Source: Mesotaenium endlicherianum
Taxonomy: Eukaryota > Streptophyta > Zygnematophyceae > Zygnematales > Mesotaeniaceae
Direction of reading: 5' to 3'
DNA: 64,000 nt
Assembly (NCBI GenBank): GCA_009602735.1
Contig: WELA01009535.1
Span: forward strand, 604,961-668,960
Under the pieces are notes generated by a model. It searched no databases, was not told where the DNA came from, and saw nothing but the letters and a program-made list of their open reading frames with translations. Both the position numbers and the translations under genes were made by a program. This document shows positions 29,379 through 42,638 of this stretch, in pieces; position 1 is the stretch's first letter; every line of letters starts with the position of its first letter.

Positions 29379-32300
29379 TCATACATCACCTCCCTTCACA
29401 ACAAGAGTGTAGGGTCTCTGGTTTCCATAACAATGCCTGTAGATGCCATATCCACCGCCGATAAGAACGACCACAAGAGCGCCAACCGCAGCAAATGCAA
29501 CCCAGCCTGTAATCACAAGACCTGATGACCCTCCGCCACCGCCCGCTTTCAGCTGCGCACAAATACTCATGTACAAAGAAAACATACACGCCAAGGCCAA
29601 CATCCCAAATCAGTGCCTGAGACCTTGTTTTAAAGTTGGCAACATCTTCCAAAGTTGCACTTGTGGTGACTGAATCTGCTCTACACCGTGTTTGCTTGTT
29701 CAACTGCTGCCCAAAAACCCTCAGGATGGTCCAATCAGATCATGAGGCGGCAAACAAGCAATCAAGAAAAAGTTTGCTTTTTCAAGTAACACACAAGGGA
29801 AGAAAACTTCAGATAAAAAGATGGCCTACCTCCATCCGTACGCCACATCCGCAAGCATAACCAGATATCTGATAAGCAGCTTATGGGATGCACAAAGCGT
29901 GTGCAATCCTGACCATATCTTCCTACAATCCCTTTGCCACGAGCTGTGCACGTTACTCCAAAACCTGAAGTCTACCAATAAAAAAAACAGCATTTAAACC
30001 TCAAACCTTTATGACACCACAACAGTGACAAGAAGAACGGACATGATCAACGAGGAAGCAGGAAGAAGAAGATTTCACAGAGCCAACTAAACAGGGGAAG
30101 CAGTGAAAACAGGGCTCCACCTCAGCAATCTTCGCAAGCGTCTCTGCAAGCTTGGTGTCATCAAGCTGGCCGCCCACATACGCGCCCTCCTTGGCGGACA
30201 CCTTCACCAGCACCTTGCAGCCGGGGTCCAGCTTGGACCACTTCTGGCCAATAAGGCACTGGCCATAGCTGCCGATGACGGCGCCGTTGATGGGCTTGGC
30301 GTCCTCCGTAGTGCACAGCTCCTTCACGTTCTTGTCGCAGCTCTGCGTGAGCTCCGCGCCCTCCTTGTACTGCCACAGCGCCATGCGCACCGCGTACGAC
30401 ACCTGGCGGCACAGACAAGGGCACGGGGGGGGGATAGGACAGGGCGGGCGAGGACTCAGAGGAGACGGGAAGTATGGTGGAGGAGGAGGAGAGAATTCCC
30501 TTCCTCAAACTGCAGGGCTGCTACAGCCAGGCTGATTCGCAGGGTACCAGACTTCCTTCTGGAACTAACATGCTTCGAAGACTGGCACACAACTATGCGA
30601 CCTATATTCTAGTGCTATGACGCGCCACCTCGTCATCATCATGGCAAGATTTGGATCCCACAAGCAGACAGAAGTACCGGCCTGACAAAGTCTGACATAA
30701 ACTTTACAGGTGAATGGTTGGGCAACAGCGGAGAGCACGCTCTGAACACAACTATGAAAGCATATGAGCACAAACTCCCCCCCCCCCCTTCAAACCGATA
30801 TTTGCTGCACACACAAATGGCTGATGTCCACCCTTTGGCCACATCACAAGAAAAGCATATACACCGGACGAGTGTGAGACCACAAATACCTGCATCTAGT
30901 CCCCGGTCATCTATCCAAGCTCAGAGGCAGCATTACTTCGCCCCTCGGCTAGGCACTTAATGACTGATAGAAGACAGTCACAAATGACAGCATCAGGGTG
31001 AGAGAGAGAGAGAGAGGGCGCGCAACCTCAGTCTGGCAGGAGGCCGAGAGCTTCTTGAACTTGGACACCATGCAGCGCAGCACGAGCGCGTGGCCCTCGT
31101 TGCCCTCGTCCACATTCTTGCAGCCCACCGTCTCGAGGTCGGCCTCGCACTCCTTGCGCACGCGCACGTCCAGCCGGTAGTTGGACGAGTGGCGCGCCTC
31201 CTGCAGATTCACCTCGCCCTTGCAGGCGGCGCCCATGCCGATGTCCTCCAGGTGCGTCTGCAGGCACTTGAACGCCTGCCCCTCTGACGACGGCACATCC
31301 TTGCAGAAGCCTTGCAGCTCTGTTACCGCCGAATAACCCGCCCCCCAGCACCCAGCCAGACCTCCCATCAGTGACCGGCTGCAGCTTCCTGTGGTGAGCT
31401 AAGCTGATGAATAAAATGCAGATGTATATAATTCAGCACACAGATAGACACTGAACGTAGAAGACACACTGTAAGCAAGTTGAACCTGAATCAACAGGGC
31501 ACTGCCATGCAAGATGCATACACACTGCCCCACACGTAGCTGTACGCGCAGGCAAAATATTTGGCTGGTCATGGTGAAGAGACTACTTATCAGACGAGCT
31601 CAAGGCACTTTACGAGAGCGTCCGCGCACACCCAGTCGGTGGAACAGCAGCTGCATGCATTGCTGCTCTTGAGGCAAGGATGTGCATTGGAGGGAGAAAG
31701 AGAGGGCAGCAAAAGCTCACCCTGGCCACAGGCGTTCATGAGCGAGGGAGTCAGTCTGATGTCCGAAGCCTGCCACCGCCACAACAAAAGCGGAGCCGAA
31801 ACAGCCATTGCATACCGTCAGCTTAGAACGAGCCCATGCAAGGACAGTGGCTGCGCGTCAACGCACCCACACACAACTGGGCAGCTTGATTGCAAAGGTA
31901 AAATTCATGGGTTTGATTAAGTCCCAGTGAAAGTTGCAAGCACGATGGAAGACCTCAGGGCCAGCACTTGAGACACGAGGAGGTACAGGAAGTCCCACAC
32001 CAAAACCACGCGTATCTCATCCTACATCTCTTCCTCAAAAGAAACAAGAAAGCATACAGACAATGCATCTGCGTGTGTGTGCGTGCCCACAGAGGAAGGA
32101 GGAAGGGGAGAGAGAGAGAGAGAGAGGGGTAGCGCAGCAGGGCAGGAGGCATAAGAGGGGAGCCGCACCTCCATGATGCTGAAGCGCATTTCCTCCTCCT
32201 TGCAGTCCTCCGACAGCTTCTCGCGCTGGCCCCTGAGGCACGTGAGCGTGCGGCTGTGGTCCTTGCTGACGTCAGGGCACAGCTTGGCGAGGTCGCCCTT

Positions 32301-35300
32301 GCACGCCGTCTGCAGGGGCACGTCCATGCGCACGTCCGCCACCTGGAGCTTCTCGAACGAGAACACCTCCTTCTTGCACGCCTCTGACTCCACCTTGTCC
32401 AGGTTGTCGGTCAGGCACTTGAGCACGGTACCGCCGCACGTCACGGCGTTGATCTCCAGCGCCTTGTCGCACGCGTGCAGGCACATCTTCTGGACGTCAT
32501 TGAAGCACGCCTTGTTGAGCCGGTAGTTCAGCCGGTAGTCTGCATACCGCCCAGCCCCAGCCCCAGCGCCACCCCGACACCACATATAAGATGACAGTCA
32601 TGGCTTGACCTTTGCCGCGACTTTCACTCAAGTCACCACACAGACACGCTATGGAAAGGGCAAGCCAAACAGCAGCAATTTCTCGGACGGACCCAATCAC
32701 AAGCTTATGACAAGAAGCCTTTTTAAGTAAAATGTAGATCATCCAATGCAAAGAAGCATAGTACGGTATTCGCTTTCTATGTGGCACATTCTTGCCAGGG
32801 GTTTGCACAAGGCCCGCCGGAAAGGGGAACTGCTTACCTTCGGCGCTTCTAAACTCGTCCCTCTTGATCTCCTTCTTGCACTCGTCGCCCATGTCAGCAT
32901 CATCCACCTTCTCCTGCAGGCATTTAATGACTGCCGCGTGGCCTGGAAGTTGAAAGGGGCAATAAAAGTCAAAAGTCAGATGAGCCCACTCGGACACTTT
33001 CCCCTTCTGATTGTATTCCCCCCCCCCCCNNNNNNNNNNNNNNNNNNNNNNNNNNNNNNNNNNNNNNNNNNNNNNNNNNNNNNNNNNNNNNNNNNNNNNN
33101 NNCCCCCCCCCCCAAAAAAAGGGCTAGAGCAATCCACTGTTGTCTGAACATCGCTCAAGCGTCTCGACGAGCAGAGGCCATTGGATCAGAACAGGAGCCA
33201 GAAAAATGCAGCATGTGGGAGGCAGCACGAAGGGGACGCAACCTGACACCACCAAACACATGAGCATACCCAGATTATATTTATACCCCATTAAACCAGC
33301 AGCCCGCAGGCAAGACCAGGAGGAATCCCAAATGTCACATTCTTGCTGCCTAGATTGCTGCATAGATTTGAGCGATGGAGGTCGAAGAAGTGCAGGCGAA
33401 GGGCGACGATGCTTGAGGTCAGAAAGCCAACTGGGTCTCCCCTCTTCCTAACAAGAAGGCTGCCTCCCGAGCTTCTCACCAGTGGAAATGTCCTTGCAGA
33501 AGCGCATGGTCTCCTCGCTGCACGCCTGCTTCATCGGGAATTTGAAGTCGATGTCCTCGGCCATGCGCACCTCCTGCAAGCACAGGCACGCATGCGTGCA
33601 CACGAGCGCAGGCGCACCAGTCAGGCCCGCATTCAACATAAGGCAGCCTTCTACAATGCTGATCCGATGGCACAAGTCATACTTCTCCATGTAAACCCCC
33701 CCCCCCAAGGACATCCCTGGAGTGCCTTGAGGTGCCTCCCCAAGGCTCTGCATCAGTGATAGGCTTCCTCGTGAGTTGACCAACTCCCCTAAATGCATAC
33801 GGTTTTGAACCACGACAAGGGGAGCTCAGAGTTGAACTCCGGGTGAGGTGATGCCGTAGCTGCACAGTGCTATTGCCCTGCTGGACGGGAATCTGGTAAC
33901 TCCTACTCGATGTTGCCACGTAACAGGACGTCTCTCTGGTCACATTGGGCACTTTCACCCACTACACGTGAGCCTGTCTGCATATCAAAACTGGGTACTG
34001 CATAAAGGACAGGCCCCTGCAGCCAACTGTGCCTCCTACACGTCCACTAGTCCCCAGATTGTGGAAAATATATGATAAACTCTTTTGAGAGGCAACGTGA
34101 CAAACTACCCCCTACAAGCAACAGACTCAGTCACTTGCCTGATGCTTGCATGCTGATGTCCAAAGAGCCAGAGGGATTGACAGCTTCGCCGACGCCTAGG
34201 TGCCAGGAGCACGCAAGAGACTACAGAAGCAGGAGCACGCAGGCTAGTAAGTCTTGAGTGTCCACGGGGTGCCCAGCAGACACATTCACGACCCATTAAG
34301 AACAACCAAAGCCTCAGCAAAGGTTTAACTGAACAAACTTGGACGAGAACCATGGGGAGGCCACATCAACATCACCATGCGACAATCCCTCTGACACACA
34401 AACTTTGCCCAGACGCACAGGTAACAGCGAGCACAGGGGGAGGGGCAGTACCTGGTCAAAGAGGGCGGAGCGGCACACTTCCTGCAGCTCGTCCCTGTGG
34501 TCCTGCAGGCACCGGAACACCTGAGCCATACCATCCGGCACGTCCTTGCAGATGGTAGTCCTGTCCTCTGCAAGCCCAAAAACAGCCATGACCAGAAGTG
34601 AGTACTCCGACACACTTTGAACAAGAGTCCGCTGAGGATGTGCCAGGAAGGACACATAGGAGAAAAAAAGAAGCAAAGCCTTTGCCGGAAGGAATATGGC
34701 AATGAGCAACAAGCAAGGAAGCACCCATCGCATTTGCGTCTTTCCAGCATGTGTCTGGCTGCGTGGAAGGACCTCTTGACTAGAGCGTAACAAGAACGCG
34801 CAACGGTCTTACTGCTCACTGTCATACCCCCATGTTACAGGCAAGTGATGCAGCACGACTTTGCCAGTACCCCACCCCCCCACCCCACCCCACCCCAAGA
34901 AGGTTGCGAGTAGGCGGAGTACGTGCCAGACAGCAAATACAACGGCTAGACCTCTCTGATTGCCGAGAAATGGACTGCAAGCAACCGGGACGAGGCCACC
35001 GCATCTGCCACGCATCAGACCCGTACTACAACTGGAGATGGCACACAGCCTCCAGTCAACCTCCTAGTGAAGAGCGGCTGACTCACTGTGGCAGGCCTCC
35101 GCAAGGGGCTTGTCGAAGCGGATGTCCTCGGCCGCGCGCTTGGTGAGGCGGTGCACTTGCTTGCGGCACTTGGGGTCCTTGAGCTCGTCCCTGTAGTCCT
35201 GCAGGCACTGGATGACCTTGGCGTCCCAGTTGGCCACGTCCGTGATGTCCTCCGCGTCGGGGTAGCAGATCTGCATCCCACCCACCACCCCACTCGCGTT

Positions 35301-38300
35301 CCGTCGTCAGGTGTCGTCAAGTGCCCCATCTTAGGGGGTCTACAGGCGGCTTTGAATATTGGTGTGCACCCGACACACAAACAGGTAGACTAAGGGAAAA
35401 GAGAGGCACGAGAGCGGGACGGGGAAAAGGAAGGGGGGGGGGGGGCAACGAGCCGGCCGGCACAACCGAGGTTTANAGGAAGGGGGGGGGGGGGGCAACG
35501 AGCCTGCCGGCACAACCGAGGTTTATTGAGGACACATCACAGGTAAAGCGGTATCCCAAAACAGAGTACTGCTGCCGCTCGCCTACCTCAGCAATGTCCT
35601 GCTTGCAGTACTTGCGCAAGTTGGAGTCAAGGCGGAAGTCAGTGGCACGGCGCTCCATCATCTTGTCGAACTCCGTCTTGCTGGCAGCGGCAAAGCAAGG
35701 TCCACACAACGGCAGAGCCAATGAGGTCAGCACCGCAATGATTGACAACAATCCACAGGCCAAATGATCGTTGGCTGACACTCCAGGCATCACATCCCAT
35801 GATGTGTGTGCGCATGACACGCATAGTACATCCGGCACACACACATAGCCTCCAGAAAAGACTGCTGCTTGCCCTGTCTTCCCTTTCCCACCATCCATGA
35901 TATTTGTCCCACTGTTTGCACCATAAGCTGGTGATACTGCGCCGATCCCCGTGTATATAGTAAGAGCTGTACACGCCCATTGCACCAATTCAGGCACGTG
36001 CAAGAGCCGCACACAGTTCCATGCATGCTCTGTCTCTTGGCGACATTAACTATGAGCGCCGAGACACCAACCACATGCAGAAGTAAGGCGAGATTTCCAC
36101 AGCAAGGTGGGAATGTGGAGATGGATGTTGCTATCCTGGACATGGGTCCTCCTGGCCTTGGCCAGGCAAGGAGCACGGGGGCAAGGGGTGTAAGCTCGAG
36201 GACGAAGGTGCTTGGCGGCCAGACAGAGCCGTACCAGGCAGGGGAGAAGTCATCCTTCAGGCGGTTGGCTTCCAGGCAATCCTTCACGCGAGCATCTCCG
36301 GGAATTACCTCAGGGCAGAACTTCTTCTTGTCGTTCAGACAAGCTGCACACAGTAGTAACCCAGTCGTCTCAAGTATACCTGTCATTGACTTAGTAGGGC
36401 ACCATCTGCGATGAAGCCCCAAACAGGTATCCCCCAATGCTTTGCCCAAAACCTCAGACCTGTAAAGACGGCGTCAAAGGTCACAGGACTACTTGTAGAG
36501 GGGTTCAGCCTTGGACATTGTTCCGCCTCCCTCACAATGTTATACCTCACTAGCTTTCCCCCGCTGTTCCCTTCTGCTTCCACCGTCCAGGCAAAAACCT
36601 CATTTCTCTGCATGTTTGTCAAAAACCCCCCTTTGGACGAGTCACCTTTGCCCACCTAATCTACACTACCTTCTGCAGAGCTGTCACAGCTGTCGACCAC
36701 TACAGAGCGGGGCACAACACCATATAACCTCCGAATCACATGCCTGCTGTGAAAGTGACCCGTTATTTCAGTGAACCATGTCAGCAAGCCCAAGAAGGAG
36801 AACAGAGCGTGCCCCCCCCACTGCCTCAGATGGGTCACAAACCTTGGAAAAGTCGAACGTTGAGGCGAATATCGTCGGCGTTTTCAACCTCCTGCCTAAA
36901 AAGTTCCGCTTGGCAATCCCATGCTAGGACGTTGCGGTGCTCCCTCTGCCATGTTGAAATAATAGCATTAGACAGCAGAAAAGGGGTACTCCATCCAGAG
37001 GGGACTTTTCACATATGCCTCTGCATCCTCTACCTGTCCAGGGCTAGCTTCTGCAAAATAATTGGGGCTCATATTGACTATAGATATAGGCGCTTCCAGG
37101 AGTGACCATAAGCCGAGACCATACAGTCTGATGAAAGCACGACCCCAGCAGTTGGCTCCGCTACAAATTCCTAAAGAAGTTACACACCAACCACACCACG
37201 GCAGTGTGCAGCTGAGACAGGGGCAATTGCAAAGAGCTTGGCTTCCTGCAAGTTGCAGCCCTCTGAGCCAGCCTCATTGCCAATCCAGCACCCTTGTTCA
37301 ATCACGGCAATGCTCACCAAGCAATTCTGCACCAGGCCTTCACCAGCGGGGACATCCTTGCAGAGCTTCTCTGCTTCCGAGCTGCAAAGCTCATTCAACT
37401 GCGGGTCCAACTTGAAGTCATTCGCTGCTTCTTGCTGAGCACGGAAGATCTCCTTCTTGCAGGCCGCTTCTACCTGGTTCACTTGGTTCACCTCTCTGCA
37501 GCAGCACGACCACCAGCATGAAGATACCACCTTAGAAACGCCATATATTCTCCTCGAGAAAACAAACAACCATAAGGGCTTCAAGTAGCGCAGAAGGGAG
37601 GTTGCTAGTCTTTAGTAGTATGACCAGAGGCTGCTACATTTTCACCCAGCTTCAGCATGCTCCCCCCTAAAGACTCAAATGACCAAAAGTAAGATGAGGA
37701 AGTCGTAAACGGAGCAAGGTCCTTCAAAAGCAGGGCACGCATTATACCTTAGGCAAGCAACAATGTTGCCAGGCTCAGGATAGAGGAAATCGTCATCGCA
37801 ATACTTCTGAATGTCCTTCTTGCATGAACGAGCTGCAAAAACCAAGCAATGGCAATTGCAACTCGAGTCTGGCACCAGTCAGTAACAGAAGGAGGCGAGA
37901 ACCTAGCACGATCCCAGACGTGCGGCGCAAGACTACTAAAGAGTAGACCTCTGCTTTCAGCAAAAGTTCATTCTTACCCATTTTTTTGTCCAAGACGATG
38001 TCCTTGTACATCTCCACCTTAAAAGCTCTCACCTCTGCCTTGCACTCATCCGAGACAGGTGTAGCTGCACAACACCACACCTTGACACTTCAAAGGTCTG
38101 ATGCCATAATAAACTGCAAAGTCTATACAAAGGCACAGTTACTCCCATAGCGGATATGGACAAAATCACCACCATACGTGCAATAGTAGTACCTTTATCG
38201 TCATTGCCTGCTTTCTCAAACTGGACTCGGATTGTTATGCACGTAGCCAATGCGCCATCTCCAGCTGCTATGTCTTTGCAGTAGAGTTTAATGGCCGCCG

Positions 38301-38918
38301 AGCAGTTACCTGTTCAACACAACGGGTCACTGTCAGAAGCTGGCCGAATGTTAAGTACAGTAAGCACCGGAAGGTTCAACTAAAACGAAGTATATTCAAG
38401 GAGCAGCTGGATGGGATTTTAAGGGATGAGGTATCAGACGCTGATATATGCAGAATGCCATAAATCGATACTCACCATCTGCCTTTATGTCTTCCTGCAA
38501 AGGAATGACCCCAGTGGCACCCCCACTAGCAGTTACAGCAGAAGAATTGCTGACACCACCACTTGTAATATTTTTAATCGGGACAGGACCCGCAGGTTCT
38601 TCATCAAGATCAGCATCAGCTGCTTCATCGTCGATACCGGCAGGATCAATATCTCCTGCACCTACATCCTCCGATTTGACATCTTCTCCTCCCTGATCTA
38701 ATTCAGGAGCTGCCGGTTCTTCCTCCACCGGCTGTTTGGCCGCTGCTACCTTTTTGGCTTCCAACTGGCACAATTGCGAACTAAAAACGAGGGCGATCAA
38801 CAACAAACACCACAAGCGCCGCCCCTGCAATAGCAAAATAGAAACACAGAATTAAACAGCTGAAGTATTCGTCATACCGAAATCAAATGCTCACCACTCT
38901 CCAACTTCTACGCACCAT
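29379..38918 (-). CDS. GLG1-type Golgi apparatus protein (cysteine-rich repeat membrane protein), 937 aa, complete
   Basis: Eighteen exons on the minus strand: 38918-38895, 38824-38476, 38309-38193, 38064-37978, 37832-37748, 37495-37318, 36945-36843, 36343-36235, 35680-35587, 35270-35087, 34567-34452, 33573-33480, 32942-32838, 32539-32169, 31769-31721, 31319-31027, 30402-30121 and 29552-29379. All phases agree and total 938 codons. An N-terminal signal sequence (RLWCLLLIALVF) is followed by an acidic stretch and then about a dozen repeats with spaced Cys and C-L-Q/D-RDEL patterns, e.g. CLQDYRDELKD, CLQDHRDELQEVC and ADDIRLNVRLF. This is the GLG1 Cys-rich repeat. One transmembrane helix (about residues 892-917, VAFAAVGALVVVLIGG) and a short tail ending KGGDV give a type I topology. 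Animal GLG1 (MG-160/ESL-1) is a Golgi sialoglycoprotein that binds growth factors; a role in secretory cargo handling here is inference. Confidence 0.92.
31000..31016. repeat. GA microsatellite in a GLG1-like intron
   Basis: A (GA)n run next to the donor of exon 16. A similar run lies at about 32108-32128 near exon 14. On the coding strand both are CT tracts just inside introns. Confidence 0.85.
33030..33102. other. Assembly gap (73 N) in a C homopolymer
   Basis: N run bounded by C runs on both sides, inside the intron between exons 12 and 13 of the GLG1-like gene. No coding loss is apparent because the flanking exons join in phase. Confidence 0.98.
35427..35525. repeat. Duplicated ~48-bp segment flanking a single N (probable assembly artefact)
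   Basis: The block of AGGAAGGGGGG, CAACGAGCC, GCCGGCACAACCGAGGTTTA occurs on each side of the lone N at 35476. It lies in an intron of the GLG1-like gene. This looks like the unmerged overlap of two contigs. Confidence 0.8.
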
Positions 38919-40471
38919 TTTGTTTCCGCCTTTCGTGACTGGTCCAAAATAAAACCTTCCGCACAAGGCCTATACTCAAGTTCGTATCAGAATAAGTACA
39001 GCTCTAAAAGTCCATGTTCTCCAACGTAGTTGGTGAATATCGTGTTATGTTGAGCATGTCACGCTCGAGACCAGCTTTAGTCCCATGTCAAGCTAGGTGA
39101 AAGTCCCATTTTGTGCTGAGCACTCTGCAAAAGAGTACGCACTGGTACGCACACATTTCTCGTGCAACGTACAACACGCCAAGTCAACTATTTACCGGTG
39201 TTCCTTCCCGGTCGGCGAAGCATTGCCCTACCTACCGCCATATCCCGACAGTCGAAAGTGCAAAACCATCGGACTCACCAACTTCACCAGCAGTAGAAGT
39301 GACCATCGACGATTCTATACTAAGTTAATTCGTCTTAGTGACTTCCAGTCCCCTGTTATGTTTCATAAAGCTTGTCCCGTCTTTCATCATGCATGGCTAT
39401 GGAATAACATGGTCGAAACAAGCACTCTTGATTTACTTGGATGCATGACACTGAAGCGCACTTATAAAGACGGCACTTAAAAAAGGTTGATAGAGGTATT
39501 GTGCCAAGACCCAACATGATTCTAAGCTTGAGGAATCAAGTGGATGTTTGTTCTTTATATCTCATTTTTAAATAAGTCTCAAAAATAGATGTAGTAACGA
39601 CCACATAAATGTCTTCCATCTTTCAAATTCGCCCATCTTTTGGAAAGTCAAATTGTAGAGTAGATGTTTAAATTAGTATGTCACAATGGTTTTACTCAAA
39701 CACCATCTCAACGCTCTTCACATAATGCTTCTGATAATTTAAAATGTTAATTCCTATGTGCATTCAAAAGTATAAGAACCATGCAATGGAAAAAGTAACT
39801 TCCCCTCATACTGCTTGGGCAAGTCCTTAAAAAGAAATAATATATGCCCAAGTGGTCCGACTTTGGCCCATAAGGAGCAACTCGAGTAACTTGTTCATGC
39901 TTCTCCACCAACCCAACTTAATTTGCAAATAAGAGCCATATTCAACTTCTCGCAGAGTCTATGAACCCCTTAGTAAAAACATGAAAATAGCACGATCCAC
40001 CACTACTTGGGCTACAATTTTAAACACCAACGTGTAACTAGCTTGAGTTGGAGAATAAGGACTCGTGAAACTTTTGTGCATTGTAGCATTAGGTACCACC
40101 TATCTTCTCATCTAAATCCATAACGTAGTAAAAAGTCGCAAATTGTTGCCCGGCATGAGTGATCCTTGGTTGGCCATGGGAACAAACGCTTTTACACACA
40201 CAACCCTACCTCTCTCTTTTATGAATCATCATAAGCTTAATGTCTTCGTTTCTTGATACCTCACATGAAACCCAAAGTGCCATTTTGGGGACATTCAAAG
40301 ACCTTTAAGCGCCGTTTGCGGCGGATAAGGCGGAATGAACTTAATTTTGGCATAGAGGTACATCTGCTTGTTACTAAGTTCCATGAAAAATTTTAGCTTA
40401 CTTGAACATGTATTGAGAGGGATATAGCAATGTGAGTACATATACTACATTTGACCACGTCGGATAAAAAT
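38919..40471. other. Upstream region of the GLG1-like gene
   Basis: Promoter side of the GLG1-like gene, becoming AT-rich toward the insertion site of element D. No supported gene. Confidence 0.5.
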
Positions 40472-41183
40472 TGTAAGGTTATGAAAGTGTAGTTTGTTTC
40501 TTTCTAGTATTTTATATGCATAGAGTGTGATTTTAGAAGAACTTTGGCCTTTATTTCAAGTCATTTGGACAAGTATTGAGATAGTTATGAATTTTGGAAG
40601 TTTTTAGTGAGTTTTTAATGTCACAGATTCTATTTAGTGACAAGGACAGGTCCAGTGACGAAAATTTCGGTTGGAGTCCAGGAAGTAGGACATTGAAACA
40701 TGAGGGTTCCAGAAAGTACGTACAATTACGTAGAGTGCCAAAGTGATCGTGGAATTTCTAGAAACTCCGTGAGGAGTTAGTGGATTGTGTAGTAGAATAT
40801 TCTAGAGTGTGATTGTGTGCGTGTGAGTGTGCTAGCTTGTCCAACTAGGCAAGGTCAAGTACATGGAAGGAGCCATAGGAGAAGGTTCTGGAGGTACCTT
40901 GCTAGAGAGGACACTTAGAGTTAAAGGATAAATGGGAAGCACAAGGAAGTAGAGGGGGCTTAGTCTAGTCTAACCTTCTTATCTTGTACACGACTTTTCT
41001 TAATAAAGTGAGTTCTTTTCCACTCCTCTCTCATGTAGCCCTCTAACTCTTGCAAGGGTGGCATACCACCAGGCCACTCCACCTTGTGTATGCAACTAGG
41101 AAAGGTCCTCGTGCACGCTTCCACTCGCGGGTGAGGGTGCGTGAGTGTGTATGGGCGCACTCCCCGCACCCTTCCCCCTTTCA
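40472..41183 (+). repeat. 5' LTR of element D
   Basis: Runs TGTAAGGTTATG to CCCCCTTTCA, 712 bp. It differs from the 3' copy at about four sites, including one single-base indel near CTTTTCC(C)ACTCC. Confidence 0.93.
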
Positions 41184-41185
41184 CA

Positions 41186-41197
41186 TGGTATCGGAGC
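41186..41197 (+). promoter_or_regulatory. Primer-binding site of element D
   Basis: TGGTATCGGAGC two bases after the 5' LTR, complementary to the 3' end of an initiator-Met-type tRNA. It shows G where the common plant version has A. Confidence 0.8.
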
Positions 41198-42434
41198 TAC
41201 CTAGTTGCTTCATTTGGAGGAGGGAGCTTTGGTTGGTGATGCTTGTAGGAGTGTAGAGAGGGTAGAGAGGAGAAGCAAGGATGATTTATAAGTTGCTAAG
41301 GGCAGCCATGAAGACGTTGATGCAAGCTAGCATCTCACTCTCTTGAAGGAGGGAGGAGATGGAAGAGGGAGGTGCTCCAAGAAGTGTCAACTTGGATGCA
41401 ACCAGATTGTTGTACGTCTTCTTTGTAGTATGAGAAGGTTGCCCAAGCATGGTAGTGATATAAGTAATATAGAGCAGCCTTTGCTTGAGTATGGAGACAT
41501 ACGAGCATGAAGAGAATCTGGAGTTCACACGGCTGGATTCTTCCTTGAAGATGCAAGCTCTTTAGTGTTAAGCTCTTTCTTTGACGAGGGGGCTTAGCAT
41601 AGAGGTGATAGTGGCTAGAAAGGAGTGTGTGCCCATCTTTATTTCAAATCTTCAATGAAGGTGGAGCAGATTTTAAGGGTAGGCAACCAGGGACTTAGCA
41701 AGCATGTGTACTTGCAAGTCTAGGAGCTTTGGCGGGCATAGCACTCGCAAGCTCAAGAGGAGCTCATGAGGAGCTCAAGAGAGGGTGCACCGGGGTGTTG
41801 CACCAAGTTGGCCAAGTATGTGGCCAGATTTGGGTTGCCTTGCATCACTCCTATGTAGCCACTGGTTATTTGAGGCCAGCCATGATGGAGCTTGGTACCT
41901 TGTATGGAGATAGAAGAAGCCTCAAGTGAAGAGAAGCACCGTGGAGAAGGCTTGGAGCAAGAAGAAGAAGTATTCGAGATTTTTCTTCAAAGAGGAGAGA
42001 TGGAGATGGAGCCTTTCAAGTTCAGATTTCTCTTTTCTTATGGAGGAGAGTACTACGGAGTATATGGAGTTGAGAACTATGATGAAGACAAGCCTATGGT
42101 GTGGAAGAAGAAGCAAGGTATGAAGTTGGTGCAAGAGGGCTAGTGCAAGAGATGTCTCCCACTTGAAGCGTGTGTGCCATTAGTTGTGTGATGGCATAGT
42201 TAAGGGGCAGATTTTGGTGCATCTATGGAAGCTCTTCATGTGAAAGTAGAGCACCAAGGCAAGCTGGGTTTAGTAGTAAGAAGTGTCATTGGGGTGACCA
42301 AGGCTAGAGTGCACTCAAGAAGCTAAGCATGTGGAAGGAGTTGCACAAAGAGAGTAGCCTATCCTCTAGTGCTTTAGTGCACGGGTCAAGTGAAGACCGA
42401 GGAGGAGTATGGTCAAGTGAGGATAGTGAAATAG

Positions 42435-42638
42435 GTGGAGGTAGATATGACCACAAGTAGCTATCTTCAGCCCGCTAGCAAAGAAGCGACGCGGGAAGGT
42501 GAAGGTGAAGGAGAAGCGCTTGTTTTGGTGACCTTGGCCCGGTCATCACACGGAGCAAGCGTGCCTCCTAACAACCTTGGCGAATGTACATCGCCGGTGG
42601 AGCAAGTAGAGGTGTATGATCCCCTTGCTCATATATAG
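42435..42638 (+). pseudogene. Relic of C-type pol (protease/RT linker) inside element D
   Basis: The translated stretch LARSSHGASVPPNNLGECTS and the following PVEQVEVYDPLAH closely match element C's [20 protein letters not shown] and [13 protein letters not shown]. The preceding VDMTTSSYL also matches C's [10 protein letters not shown] stop follows, and no RT downstream is recognisable. It ties D to the C lineage and shows that D arose by decay of an autonomous element. Confidence 0.75.
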
